The notes under the pieces were generated by a model. That model was not told the origin of the DNA. It worked only from the letters and a program-made list of their open reading frames with translations, and did not search any database. DNA of 64,000 nucleotides, taken from NCBI GenBank assembly GCA_964426945.1, contig CAYRSS010000020.1:5708-69707 (forward strand), in the 5' to 3' direction. Below are positions 8,205 through 16,553 of this stretch, in pieces; positions within the stretch are counted from its first letter, which is position 1; each line of letters opens with the position of its first letter. Source of the stretch: CAYRSS01 sp964426945. Its GTDB lineage: Bacteria > Planctomycetota > Phycisphaerae > UBA1845. Position numbers and translations under genes: made by a program.

Positions 8205-9542
8205 ATGACCATCCGCAGCGCCATCCTGATCGCGGCCCTCGGCCTGCCGGCCGCGCTGCTCCTGGCCTTCGGGCCCCGCGGACGTCATGACGTGCCGCCA
8301 GGCCGGACGGTGATCCGCTACTGGGAGAAATGGTCCGGTGTCGAAGGGCTGGCCATGCAGCGGATCGTCGATGAGTTCAACGCCGGCCCCGGCGCAGAAC
8401 ACGGGATCTGGGTCGACTACAACGCAATCAGCAACGTCGACCAGCGCACGCTCATCGCCGCCGCGGGCGGCGATCCGCCCGACGTGGCCGGACTGTACGA
8501 CTTCGTGCTGCCCCAGTTCGCCGACCAGGGCGCCCTGCTGCCGCTCGATGAGCTGGTCGCCGCACATGGCATCCGCGAAGAAGACTTCAAGCCCGTCTGG
8601 TGGTCGATCGGCAAGTACGACGACCGGCTCTATGGGCTGCCGAGCGCGCCCTACACCATCGCCCTCTTCTACAACAAGCGGCTCTTCCGCGAGGCGGGGC
8701 TCGATCCGGAGTCGCCGCCCCAGACGATCGCCCAGCTCGAAGATGCGGCCCGACGGCTGACGCTGAAGGCCCCCGACGGCCGCATCGTGCAGATGGGGTT
8801 CACCGTCGCGCCGCGGATGCTGGGCTGGTGGCACTGGGTGTGGCCGGTGTTCTTCGACGCCAGGCTGTGGGACGGCCGACGATTCCACATCGACACCCCG
8901 GAGGGGCTCGCCGCCCTGACGTGGATCGACTCGTCGCGCGAAGCGCTGGGCCGGACGGCCTGCGGCAACTTCGAGATGACCGCCGCCGTGATCGAAGGCG
9001 CGGAGAACCCCTTTCTCAACGAGCGGCTGGCGATGCTCTACCAGGGGCCGTGGATTGTGAACTGGATCAACCGCTACGCACCGGACCTCGACTACGGCGT
9101 GGCGGCGTTTCCCGGCGTGTCGGCGGAGCGCACGCCCGTGCTGGCCAGCAGCGATGTGTATGTGATCCCGCGCGGGGCGCGGCACGTCCAGGAGGCGGTG
9201 GTGTTCCTCGCGTACCTGATGCGCCAGGATGTGATGGAGCGGCTCTGCCGCGAGCATGGCAAGGTTTCGCCCTTCCGCCACCCCGGGGAGGCCTTCTATG
9301 CAACCCACCCCAACCGGCACATCCGCCTGTTCGACGGGCTGGCCGACTCGCCCTACGCTTTCGGCTATCCGAAGATGCCGACCTTCAAGGAGGCTTCGAT
9401 GGACCTGCTGGTCATGCTCGAGGATGTGCTGCAGGGCAAGCAGGCACCGAGTGACGCCGCGGCCGCGGCGCAGGCCGCCATCGACGCGGACGTCGCGGAT
9501 TACGACCGGGCGCGTGCCCTTCGCTACGGAACCGAGCCATGA
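8205..9542 (+). CDS. Sugar ABC transporter substrate-binding protein (family 1)
   Basis: The 445-residue product resembles extracellular solute-binding protein family 1 (MalE/UgpB-like): TVIRYWEKWSG near the start, ALFYNKRLFREAGLDPESPP in the middle, and LASSDVYVIPRGARH in the second lobe. Residues 1-22 are hydrophobic (ILIAALGLPAALLLAF) but no lipobox cysteine follows, so it may be held by an uncleaved N-terminal helix. The ATG at 8205 is the first start that gives this N-terminus, with only a weak GGCGGG upstream. The stop overlaps the first permease start (ATGA), showing translational coupling. It delivers an oligosaccharide, probably a beta-glucan fragment given GH1, GH94 and GH144 in the same regulon. 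Confidence 0.88.
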   Translation: MTIRSAILIAALGLPAALLLAFGPRGRHDVPPGRTVIRYWEKWSGVEGLAMQRIVDEFNAGPGAEHGIWVDYNAISNVDQRTLIAAAGGDPPDVAGLYDFVLPQFADQGALLPLDELVAAHGIREEDFKPVWWSIGKYDDRLYGLPSAPYTIALFYNKRLFREAGLDPESPPQTIAQLEDAARRLTLKAPDGRIVQMGFTVAPRMLGWWHWVWPVFFDARLWDGRRFHIDTPEGLAALTWIDSSREALGRTACGNFEMTAAVIEGAENPFLNERLAMLYQGPWIVNWINRYAPDLDYGVAAFPGVSAERTPVLASSDVYVIPRGARHVQEAVVFLAYLMRQDVMERLCREHGKVSPFRHPGEAFYATHPNRHIRLFDGLADSPYAFGYPKMPTFKEASMDLLVMLEDVLQGKQAPSDAAAAAQAAIDADVADYDRARALRYGTEP

Positions 9543-10429
9543 TCGCCGGCCGGCGCTGGCCGAACTGGATTCGCGGGCTGCTGTGGACCTCGCCCTGGTG
9601 GCTGGGGTTCCTGCTGTTTCTCGCCGGGCCGATGGCCATCTCGCTGTACATCAGCTTCTGTGACTACCCCCTGCTGCAGCCGCCGATGTTCGTCGGCACC
9701 GACAATTACACGGCGCTGGCGGCGGACCCCGTCTTTCACAAGGTGCTGGGCAACACGCTGATCTACGCGGCGCTGGCCCTGCCGCTGACGACCGTGACGG
9801 CCGTGCTGCTGGCGTGCCTGCTCAACCAGCCGCTGCGCGGACAGGCAATCTGGCGGACCTGCGTCTTTGTGCCGACCATCGTGCCGGTCGTGGCGGTCGG
9901 GGTCATCTGGGGCTGGCTGCTCAATCCCGAGTACGGGCTGATCAACGGCGCGCTGCGCATGGTCGGGGTCGAGGGCCCCAACTGGGTGGGCTCACCCTTC
10001 TGGACCATGGCGTCGATCGTGCTCGCGAGCGTATGGAGCGTGGGCACGCCGGTGGTCATCTACCTCGCGGCGATGCAGGACATCCCCGACAGCCAGTACG
10101 AAGCCGCCCTGCTTGACGGCGCGGGGCCCGTGCGACGCTTCCTGCACGTGACTGTGCCGGGCATCAGCCCGGCGATCCTCTTCAACGTCATCATCGGGCT
10201 GATTACGGCGTGGCAGGTGTTCGCGCTGCCGTACGTCCTGCTGAAGGGGACGCCGGGCATCGGCCGCAGCGGCTACTTCTACACGACGTACCTCTTTGAG
10301 AGCGCGTTTCGCTATCTCAAGATGGGTTACGCCAGCGCCATGGGCTGGATCCAGTTCGTCATCATCCTCGCGCTGACCGGGCTGCTCTTCGCTGTGAGCC
10401 GACGGGTGGTGCACTATCGGGGGGCGTAG
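9539..10429 (+). CDS. Sugar ABC transporter permease, MalF/UgpA type
   Basis: The 296-residue membrane protein has about six hydrophobic helices and the binding-protein-dependent permease signature: an EAA loop at residues 188-207 (EAALLDGAGPVRRFLHVTVP) that contacts the ATPase. Its N-terminus (WTSPWWLGFLLFLAGPMAIS) is typical of the MalF/UgpA branch. It overlaps the binding-protein gene by 4 nt. With the next permease it should form the transmembrane pore of a CUT1-type oligosaccharide importer. No ATPase is encoded here, so a shared MsiK-like ATPase elsewhere is expected. Confidence 0.92.
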   Translation: MIAGRRWPNWIRGLLWTSPWWLGFLLFLAGPMAISLYISFCDYPLLQPPMFVGTDNYTALAADPVFHKVLGNTLIYAALALPLTTVTAVLLACLLNQPLRGQAIWRTCVFVPTIVPVVAVGVIWGWLLNPEYGLINGALRMVGVEGPNWVGSPFWTMASIVLASVWSVGTPVVIYLAAMQDIPDSQYEAALLDGAGPVRRFLHVTVPGISPAILFNVIIGLITAWQVFALPYVLLKGTPGIGRSGYFYTTYLFESAFRYLKMGYASAMGWIQFVIILALTGLLFAVSRRVVHYRGA

Positions 10430-10438
10430 GACCTGAAG

Positions 10439-10507
10439 AAGGGGTCTGGCTCCGCCGGGAACCCGCCCCCTCGTATGTGGAGGGAGAAGCGGACGGTACC
10501 TGACCCC
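10439..10507. repeat. Imperfect inverted repeat between the permease genes
   Basis: GGGGTCTGGCTCC near 10441 and GGTACCTGACCCC at 10495-10507 are inverted relatives (10 of 13 positions pair) and enclose about 40 bp. They fill most of the 101-bp gap between two permease genes that are normally tightly linked, so a small inserted REP-like element is possible. Confidence 0.4.
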
Positions 10508-10530
10508 GTTGGGGACCGTCGGGAGCGCGC

Positions 10531-11376
10531 ATGAACGTCGGCGCGGGGAAATCCTGGTATCGCCTGGCAGCCTACGGCCTGCTCGCCGCGGTCTCCGTGG
10601 CGTTCGTGCTGCCGCTGGTGTGGATGGTGTGCGTCAGCCTCAAGCCGTCGGCGGAGGTCACGCAATTCCCGCCGACGTTCTTCCCGCGGACGCCGCAGCT
10701 CGACGCCTTTCGCAGCGTCTTCGGCTCGGAGTCGTTCGACTTCCCCCTCTACGCCCGGAACACGCTGATCATCGCCGTGCTCAGCGGCGTGGGGATGATC
10801 CTCTCCAGCGCGATCGCCGCCTACGGGTTCGCCCGGATTCCGTTCCGCGGCAGCCGCCTGATGTTCGGCCTGGCGATGGCCACGATGATGATCCCGTTTC
10901 CGGTTACGATGGTGCCGACCTACATGATCTTCAAGGAGCTGGGCTGGATCGGGACGTTCAAGCCCCTGTGGGTTCCGGCGTGGTTCGGGGCGGCGTTCAA
11001 CATCTTTCTGCTGCGCCAGTTCTTCATGGGCATCCCCAGGGAACTCGAAGAGGCCGCGATGATCGACGGCTGCAGCACATGGGGCTGCTTCCGCCGCATC
11101 ATGCTTCCGCTGGCGAAGCCGGCGCTGGCGGTGGTCGCCCTGTTTCACTTCATCACGGTGTGGAACGACCTGCTGGGCCCGCTCATCTACCTGTCGCACC
11201 AGGATCAGTTCACCCTCTCGCTCGGGCTGCAGTTCACCCAGGGAAAGGCAGGCGACACGCCATGGAACGAGCTGATGGCGGCGACGACGCTGACGATCCT
11301 GCCCGTGCTGATCCTCTTCCTCCTGGCGCAGCGGACGTTCATCCGCGGGATCGCCTCAGCCGGACTCAAGGGCTGA
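10531..11376 (+). CDS. Sugar ABC transporter permease, MalG/UgpE type
   Basis: The 281-residue product has about six membrane helices and the EAA loop at residues 173-193 (EEAAMIDGCSTWGCFRRIML). PLVWMVCVSLKP near the N-terminus and QRTFIRGIASAGLKG at the C-terminus are typical of the MalG branch of CUT1 importers. GGGAG lies about 6 nt before the ATG. A 101-bp gap separates it from the partner permease. Its 3' end is echoed by a degenerate fragment at 19110-19187. It pairs with the upstream permease to form the channel of the oligosaccharide importer. Confidence 0.92.
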   Translation: MNVGAGKSWYRLAAYGLLAAVSVAFVLPLVWMVCVSLKPSAEVTQFPPTFFPRTPQLDAFRSVFGSESFDFPLYARNTLIIAVLSGVGMILSSAIAAYGFARIPFRGSRLMFGLAMATMMIPFPVTMVPTYMIFKELGWIGTFKPLWVPAWFGAAFNIFLLRQFFMGIPRELEEAAMIDGCSTWGCFRRIMLPLAKPALAVVALFHFITVWNDLLGPLIYLSHQDQFTLSLGLQFTQGKAGDTPWNELMAATTLTILPVLILFLLAQRTFIRGIASAGLKG

Positions 11377-11400
11377 CTGGCGAGCCGACCGGCGTGCCTC

Positions 11401-11444
11401 AAAAAAGGGCGGCGGCTGGCCGGGAAACCCGACCGACCGCCGCC
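11401..11444 (-). terminator. Rho-independent terminator of the propeller gene
   Basis: An 8-bp GGCGGCGG/CCGCCGCC stem (11408-11415 with 11437-11444) is followed on the minus strand by six T residues (AAAAAA at 11401-11406). It lies between two convergent genes and ends the minus-strand transcript. Confidence 0.75.
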
Positions 11445-11525
11445 AGCGCGAGGGAACCATTCTACGGAGCGCCGCCGCGCGCCGGCGACGCGTTGCGACA
11501 CCGGCCGCCTCCACATTAACAGCTG

Positions 11526-13742
11526 TTACGGCAGCACGGTGACCAGGCGTAGCAGCGTCGCGAAATCCTCCAGATCAACGTCGCCATCCAGGTCGAGATC
11601 TGCGGCGGCGTCCGGCGGACACGCTGCATCGGCAGCCACCGCCGGGCCGGCCATGCACTCAATGAACACAGCGCCGTCGGTCTGGTTCACCACTCCATCA
11701 CCGTTGAGATCACCCGGCGCAGCCGTCACCGCGTCGCCGATGAGCACATGGACCGCCCCGAAGTTCAGCATCGCGATCCACAGATGACCGTCGCCATCGA
11801 ACCGCACTTCTCCCGGAGCGTAGAATGGCAGGAAGCTTGAACCATAGTTGTAGCTCGTCCAGGAATTGCCATCGAAGAGCGTAACGCCCCCCTGGTACGG
11901 CGGGACGCCCTGCTGACTGGACGCCGCCGCGAGCAGCCCGTCGCTCTGTCGAATGTCAAGAGAAACGACTGCAGATGCCACGAGCCCTGAGTTAGAGGGT
12001 GTATAGGTAGTCAGTCCGGCGCCGTTCCACCTGACCAGCCCGCCTCCGGTGGCGATCCACAGATCGCCATCGGGCGCGAACTCGAACTCGCCGATCACTG
12101 CGTCGGGGAGCACAAGCACAGGCACGAACGCCCCGCCGACGTATTGATAGAAAGTGCCGACGCGCGCAACCCATAGCGAACCGTCCGGCGCGACCGTCCA
12201 GCCGTGCACGGGGGCGAACTGGCCCTGGATACCGATCGGCACCTCCGTCCACGAATCGCCGTCGAGTCGGTAGGCTGCGAATTCGCCGCCCAGCCAGATC
12301 CTGCCGTCGGCGTCCTCCCCGACGGAAGAACAGGAGGCCGGGAATCCCGCCTGGCCCGGCACCCAAGTCGTCCATTGCGAAAGATCGCTGCCCGCGCTGC
12401 GCGAGATGATGTTCGGCCCGCGGAGCCAGAAGTTGCCCTGCGAGTCCTGGAAGACCTGCTCGACGCTCTCCGTCCAGAAATCCGCGCCGGGTGTCTGCCA
12501 CCACGGGATCCCGACGGGAGATACCCAGAACGGGAAGATCTCCTCCTGACCGTTGTACACCCCGAAATTGCGCCAGTTGTCGCCGGGTTCCAGCCGCGAC
12601 GCGCCGTACTCGCCATCGCTGAACCACATCCGCCCGCCGCCGTCGAGGTAGAGCCATGGCGGGAAGTACGTCAGCATCCCCGTATTGGACCGGTTATACA
12701 CGCGCTGCAGCTGCCCGGACGATGAGTAGTGGAGAAGGTCGTAGTGCGAAAGCGAGGTCTCAGCGGCAACCCACACATCCCCGGTCGCGGCCACGTCAAA
12801 CCCGCCAATCCACCCCGGAAAGGTGGCGAAGGTCGTCCAGCTCTGGCCGTCGTAACGCAGCAAGGTGGTCAGGTCTTGCTGGATGTAGAGGAAGCCGTCT
12901 ACGCGATCGAAGGCAATCCGCGGGGAGCCGATCGTCCCGATCTGCGTCCATTGACCGGTGAGGTCGTTCATCCTGTAGGTTCCCGAGGCGCTGGTGCCGT
13001 AAAGGATGCCGCCCGGTGTCTCGACCATGTCAATGATAAATGGCCCCGTGGTGACCTGGGTCCAGGCACCGTTGCGATACACCCCCATGCAGTGCGGCGC
13101 AGAGAGGAAGGACGCCCAGACGTCTCCATTCCGTCGGGCAAAGACGGTCAGCGGCGGCGCCACGCCGAAGCCGGTCCAAGTGACCATCCACGGTTCGGCG
13201 TGCCTGGTCCAGGCGTGGCCGTCGAACTCGAACAGGCCCCCGCCCAGATCGACCTCGCCGTAATTCGCCGTCCATACATGCCCGTTGGGTGCGATCGAGA
13301 CGCTCCCGTACGGACCGGCCGCCAGCACGCCCGTGCTCGCCGGGGTGTACGCGCTGAAAGTCGTGCCATTCGGGTGGAGTCGCGCGACGACGTCGTCACC
13401 CGCTATCCACACGGAGCCGTCGACCGCGAAGTCGATGTCGTTACACCACTGGTTCAGCGGCGTCGAAGCACTTGAGTAGGTCTTCCAGCGGCCCGTAGTC
13501 AGATTGAGAGCGGCCACGCCCCCCTGCTGCCAGAAGAAGTCGCGGCCGTGAGTCCAGAGCCGCCCGTCCGGGCCGAAGGCCACAAACTGCATGTTGTTGT
13601 GCCCCGGAATCCCCGTCGTACTCGGGGACACTATCCGGTATTCCGGGTTGGCAGCCGGAGCGCCGGCCACCGCGACGGACGCGCCCGACAGAAGGGCGAC
13701 AGCGAAGGCCAAAGTCATCGGATGCGCTGTGGTTCGCAACAT
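11526..13742 (-). CDS. Secreted beta-propeller protein with type I dockerin-like tail
   Basis: The 738-residue product has a signal peptide (MTLAFAVALLSGASVAVAGA) and then repeated short blade-like units: FGPDGRLWTHG, FAVDGSVWIAGDD, IAPNGHVWTANYG, VAPDGSLWVARV, FAPDGDLWIATGG. These match the two-component-regulator/WD-like propeller blades with an F/VAPDGxLWxA core. The tail has two EF-hand loops (DLNGDGVVNQTDGAVF and DLDLDGDVDLEDF) of the dockerin-like type. The start at 13742 has GGAGA 7 nt upstream; an ATG at 13760 lacks one. No catalytic motif is visible. It is convergent with the ABC operon and is separated from the next gene by a hairpin, so it is probably a single-gene unit. Extracellular binding or surface role is inferred. 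Confidence 0.82.
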   Translation of the reverse strand: MLRTTAHPMTLAFAVALLSGASVAVAGAPAANPEYRIVSPSTTGIPGHNNMQFVAFGPDGRLWTHGRDFFWQQGGVAALNLTTGRWKTYSSASTPLNQWCNDIDFAVDGSVWIAGDDVVARLHPNGTTFSAYTPASTGVLAAGPYGSVSIAPNGHVWTANYGEVDLGGGLFEFDGHAWTRHAEPWMVTWTGFGVAPPLTVFARRNGDVWASFLSAPHCMGVYRNGAWTQVTTGPFIIDMVETPGGILYGTSASGTYRMNDLTGQWTQIGTIGSPRIAFDRVDGFLYIQQDLTTLLRYDGQSWTTFATFPGWIGGFDVAATGDVWVAAETSLSHYDLLHYSSSGQLQRVYNRSNTGMLTYFPPWLYLDGGGRMWFSDGEYGASRLEPGDNWRNFGVYNGQEEIFPFWVSPVGIPWWQTPGADFWTESVEQVFQDSQGNFWLRGPNIISRSAGSDLSQWTTWVPGQAGFPASCSSVGEDADGRIWLGGEFAAYRLDGDSWTEVPIGIQGQFAPVHGWTVAPDGSLWVARVGTFYQYVGGAFVPVLVLPDAVIGEFEFAPDGDLWIATGGGLVRWNGAGLTTYTPSNSGLVASAVVSLDIRQSDGLLAAASSQQGVPPYQGGVTLFDGNSWTSYNYGSSFLPFYAPGEVRFDGDGHLWIAMLNFGAVHVLIGDAVTAAPGDLNGDGVVNQTDGAVFIECMAGPAVAADAACPPDAAADLDLDGDVDLEDFATLLRLVTVLP

Positions 13743-13852
13743 GAGGATTCTCCAGGTCATTCGATTCCGGGAAACGACCAGACGCGCGGAGACGAGGGCT
13801 GACTCTCGCTGGTGGATGCTCGCAGCGAGCCTCGTCTTGCCCGGGAACGCGC

Positions 13853-13890
13853 GCGGCCCGCCCCTCGAACACTCGGGTAGGGCGGGCCGC
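13853..13890 (-). terminator. Strong hairpin after the N/D/G-repeat gene
   Basis: A perfect 11-bp GC stem (GCGGCCCGCCC at 13853-13863 pairs with 13880-13890) lies 27 bp past the stop at 13918. There is no T-tract on the minus strand, so termination by this hairpin alone is uncertain. Confidence 0.5.
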
Positions 13891-13917
13891 TGGTTCGCCA
13901 ACCGTGCGTCTTGGCGA

Positions 13918-15522
13918 TTACGAGCAGTTCAGGACCATCGATCCAGTGACCATGCCGCCGCCGACGCTCACGACCGTGCCGACGCTCGGCGTGGGGAAGT
14001 TGCCTGGGAAGTTGCCGTCGTTCGTGTCGAACTCGACACTGCCCGAGCCGCCCCCGCCGACGCTGATCTGCCCGACGATCACGCCGCCAACTGAGATGCT
14101 GTAGTTCCCCGCCGGGAAGCCGGACACCGAGACGTCGAACCGTCGACGGCCCGAATCCAGGCGGTACTCGGCGAAGCCGCTGCGGCCGGATGCCCCGGAG
14201 AGGCTGGCGGCCAGCCGGACGTCGCCGTCGGGGCAGGTGCTGGTGTTGTCATTGGCATTGCCGTTGGTATTGCCGTTGGTGTTGCCGTTGGTGTTCCCAC
14301 CGACGTTATCGTTCGTGTTCGTATTGCCGCCGACATTGTCGTTCGTATTGGTGTTCCCACCGACGTTGTCGTTCGTGTTCGTGTTGCCGCCGACATTGTC
14401 ATTGGTGTTCGTATTGCCGTTGGTGTTCCCACCGACGTTGTCGTTGGTATTCGTGTTCCCACCGACGTTGTCGTTGGCATTCGTGTTTCCGCCGACGTTG
14501 TCGTTGGTATTCGTGTTGCCGTTGGTGTTCCCATCGACGTTGTCGTTCGAGTTAGCATTCCCACCGACGTTGTCGTTCGAGTTAGCATTCCCACCGACGT
14601 TGTCGTTGCCGTTGGTGTTCCCGCCGACGTTATCGTTCGTGTTGCCGCTGACGTTGTCGTTGGTGTTCGTGTTGCCGTTGGTGTTGCCCGTGCCGCCCAG
14701 GAACCGCGTATCCGGAACGCCATGGTTCAGGCCGCTGCCGTTCTGGTAGTCGGGGAGAGGCGTGCAGAGGCCGATGTAGGCGGAGACAAAGCCCCGGTCG
14801 CCGGCGTTGACGTGGCCGTTGCCGTCCATGTCGTACAGGCAGACAAGCACGTTCGAGGTAGCGCCGATGGCCGCGGAGATGTAGCCCCGGTCGCCGGCCT
14901 GGACAAAGCCGTTGCCGTCGGCGTCGCCGTAGCAGCCGATGAAGCTCGCCGGCAGGTGGTTCGTCACGTCGCAGACGAAGCCGGTCCCTGACGTGTTGTC
15001 GTTCGTGTTGGTGTTACCGCCGACGTTGTCGTTGCCATTCGTGTTACCGCCGACATTGTCGTTCGTATTGCCGGCGGTGTTGTCGTTCGTGTTGCCGGCA
15101 GTGTTATCGTTGGTATTGCCGGCAGTGTTGTCGTTCGTGTTCGTGTTTCCACCGACGTTGTCGTTGGTATTCGTGTTTCCGCCGACGTTGTCGTTGGTGT
15201 TCGTATTGCCGCCCACGTTGTCGTTGGCGTTGGTGTTCCCACCGGTGTTGTCGTTCGTGTTGCCGGCGGTATTGTCGTTCATGTTCGTGTTGCCGGCGGT
15301 GTTGTCATTGGTATTCGTGTTACCACCGACGTTGTCGTTGCCGTTGTCGGGCGTGTTGTCGTTGCCGTTGCCCCCTCGCAGCGCGGCCGGCGGCGGGTCG
15401 CTGGACAGCACCGGCGGAACGCCCGCTGCGCTGTGCAGGTCCATCGAAGCCGCCAGGACGAACAAGCCCACCGAGAGCACGCCCCAGAGCGATCCCTTCT
15501 GAACGACTTCTTTGCGACTCAT
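13918..15522 (-). CDS. Secreted N/D/T/G-rich repeat protein with embedded class II dockerin-like module
   Basis: The 534-residue product has an N-terminal hydrophobic segment (about residues 11-30) and two long low-complexity blocks built from GNTNTNDNVG and NTNDNTAG units. Between them lies a Ca-binding module: CDVTNHLPASF, two loops GDADGNGFVQAGDRGYISA and DMDGNGHVNAGDRGFVSA, then LCTPLPDYQNGSGLN. The last 100 residues form a compact domain (FAEYRLDSGRRRFDVSVSGF, GNYSISVGG) likely to be beta-sandwich. The acidic/Asn repeats may bind Ca or act as flexible linkers. ATG 15522 is chosen because GGAGTGGAG precedes it and long upstream frames have no such site. It is divergent from an ECF sigma/kinase operon, the first of four such arrangements here. 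Function unknown. Confidence 0.8.
   Translation of the reverse strand: MSRKEVVQKGSLWGVLSVGLFVLAASMDLHSAAGVPPVLSSDPPPAALRGGNGNDNTPDNGNDNVGGNTNTNDNTAGNTNMNDNTAGNTNDNTGGNTNANDNVGGNTNTNDNVGGNTNTNDNVGGNTNTNDNTAGNTNDNTAGNTNDNTAGNTNDNVGGNTNGNDNVGGNTNTNDNTSGTGFVCDVTNHLPASFIGCYGDADGNGFVQAGDRGYISAAIGATSNVLVCLYDMDGNGHVNAGDRGFVSAYIGLCTPLPDYQNGSGLNHGVPDTRFLGGTGNTNGNTNTNDNVSGNTNDNVGGNTNGNDNVGGNANSNDNVGGNANSNDNVDGNTNGNTNTNDNVGGNTNANDNVGGNTNTNDNVGGNTNGNTNTNDNVGGNTNTNDNVGGNTNTNDNVGGNTNTNDNVGGNTNGNTNGNTNGNANDNTSTCPDGDVRLAASLSGASGRSGFAEYRLDSGRRRFDVSVSGFPAGNYSISVGGVIVGQISVGGGGSGSVEFDTNDGNFPGNFPTPSVGTVVSVGGGMVTGSMVLNCS
14239..14688 (-). repeat. Tandem 15/30-bp coding repeats, C-terminal block
   Basis: The stretch is a run of 15- and 30-bp units encoding GNTN, TNDN and VGGN combinations. 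Units vary at third positions (GTTGTCGTT/GTTATCGTT), so it is an old, in-frame coding array, not a CRISPR. Confidence 0.85.
14994..15372 (-). repeat. Tandem 15/30-bp coding repeats, N-terminal block
   Basis: This is the same repeat family as 14239-14688, here alternating NDNTAGNT and NDNVGGNT units. It lies on the N-terminal side of the dockerin-like module, so the module is flanked by two similar linkers. Confidence 0.85.
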
Positions 15523-15977
15523 CACTCCACTCCGTTCCAGGTCAAGAGGCTGCAGGTCGAATGGCCGGCCCCTCCGGCGGGCAGACCACGATGGCGGAGG
15601 CATGCCCTCCGCCGGCGTCGATTTCACGGATTCGGACCATCGGGTTGTCGCGCCCGACGGTCCTCGGCCAGCCACGCCGCCAATGAATCCGGCTGCGCAA
15701 CCCCGCCTTCCAGCCTGAACACGCGGCATTCGGCCACCGCCGGGGCCATTTTTCTTGGCAATCTTGGGCCGCCCCGGGGGCCCCGGCGGCTGGCGGGCGT
15801 GGCGTTCGACGACGTAAACCTATATAATGAAAACCCTTACGGCCTGTGGCGGCCGCCACGGCCCAGGCGATCCGGCAATCACCGTCCCGTCTTGGCACAT
15901 ATGCGACATGCCGGCTTTGTGGGCGGGTATAATCGATCCAGCGTACCCCAGGCGGGACAGGCCGGCGGGAGCCGCAT
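15523..15977. other. Divergent intergenic region of sigma/kinase module 1
   Basis: No gene is seen in these 455 bp. A hairpin (GGCGGAGG...CCTCCGCC, near 15594-15613) lies upstream of the minus-strand gene. CACCGCCGGGG followed by TTTTTCTTGG at 15735-15758 is shared with the equivalent region of module 2. TATAAT occurs at 15823-15828 and at 15928-15933; the second, with GCGACA 19 bp upstream, is the better candidate promoter for the sigma factor gene. Confidence 0.5.
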
Positions 15978-16553
15978 GTGCAGATAGCGCACGATGTTAC
16001 AGTTTTGCTGAACGCCTCCTCGCGCGGGGATCAGGACGCGCTGGGGCGTCTGCTGCCGCTCGTCTACGAGGAACTCCGCACCCTCGCAGGCCGCCACATG
16101 CAGGGCGAGCGATCGGACCACACGCTCCAGCCCACCGCGCTGGCCAACGAAGCCTACCTGCGGCTCGTGGGGCAGCGCGAGGTCGACTGGCGGGGACGCG
16201 CCCAGTTCTTCGCTCTCGCCGCCCAGGCGATGCGACGGATCCTCGTCGATCACGCGCGGCGCCACGCGGCGGACAAACGCGGCGGCGATTACCGCCGCGT
16301 GGACATGGATGTCGTCGACAGCCTTGACCTCCAGGACCAGGCCGTGAATCTCCTCGAGATTCACAACGCCCTCGCCCGATTCAGTACCATCGACCCGCAG
16401 GCCGGCCGCGTGGTTGAGCTTCGGTTCTTCGGCGGCCTGACCGTCGAGGAGACTGCGGCGGTCATGGACATCTCGGAGCGTACGGTCAAGCGCGACTGGC
16501 GCGCCGCGAGAGCCTGGCTGGCCCGCGAGCTGGGAGACATCGCCACGACATGA
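15978..16553 (+). CDS. ECF-type RNA polymerase sigma factor (Sig-70_X6/TIGR02999 type)
   Basis: The 191-residue product has the two ECF regions: region 2 around residues 20-95 (LVYEELRTLAGRHMQGE, LQPTALANEAYLRLV, FFALAAQAMRRILVDHARR) and region 4 at about 140-185 (VVELRFFGGLTVEETAAVMDI...RTVKRDW). LQPTALANEAYLRL plus the RRILVDHARR signature mark the planctomycete-rich TIGR02999 group. It starts at GTG 15978 with GGGAG 7 nt upstream; the overlapping ATG at 15976 runs straight into a stop. No anti-sigma gene follows. Instead the stop overlaps the start of a membrane-anchored Ser/Thr kinase (ATGA), a linkage known for several ECF groups thought to be controlled by phosphorylation. Its target genes are unknown; the divergent secreted protein gene is an obvious candidate. 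Confidence 0.9.
   Translation: MQIAHDVTVLLNASSRGDQDALGRLLPLVYEELRTLAGRHMQGERSDHTLQPTALANEAYLRLVGQREVDWRGRAQFFALAAQAMRRILVDHARRHAADKRGGDYRRVDMDVVDSLDLQDQAVNLLEIHNALARFSTIDPQAGRVVELRFFGGLTVEETAAVMDISERTVKRDWRAARAWLARELGDIATT

Noticed and set aside
6044..9320. Long minus-strand open frames opposite GH1, the secreted protein and the binding protein
   Set aside because: They mirror clear gene families on the plus strand and show no domain of their own; high GC leaves such frames open.
14237..14749. Plus-strand frame with repeated LPLVFPPTLSF units
   Set aside because: It is the antisense reading of the N/D/G-repeat gene and ends at that repeat; hydrophobic periodicity is a by-product.
14239..15372. 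Possible CRISPR array
   Set aside because: Units are 15/30 bp, vary at third codon positions, keep one reading frame and have no unique spacers.
15823..15828. TATAAT as promoter of sigma factor 1
   Set aside because: No acceptable -35 lies at proper spacing, and a second TATAAT at 15928 is better placed.
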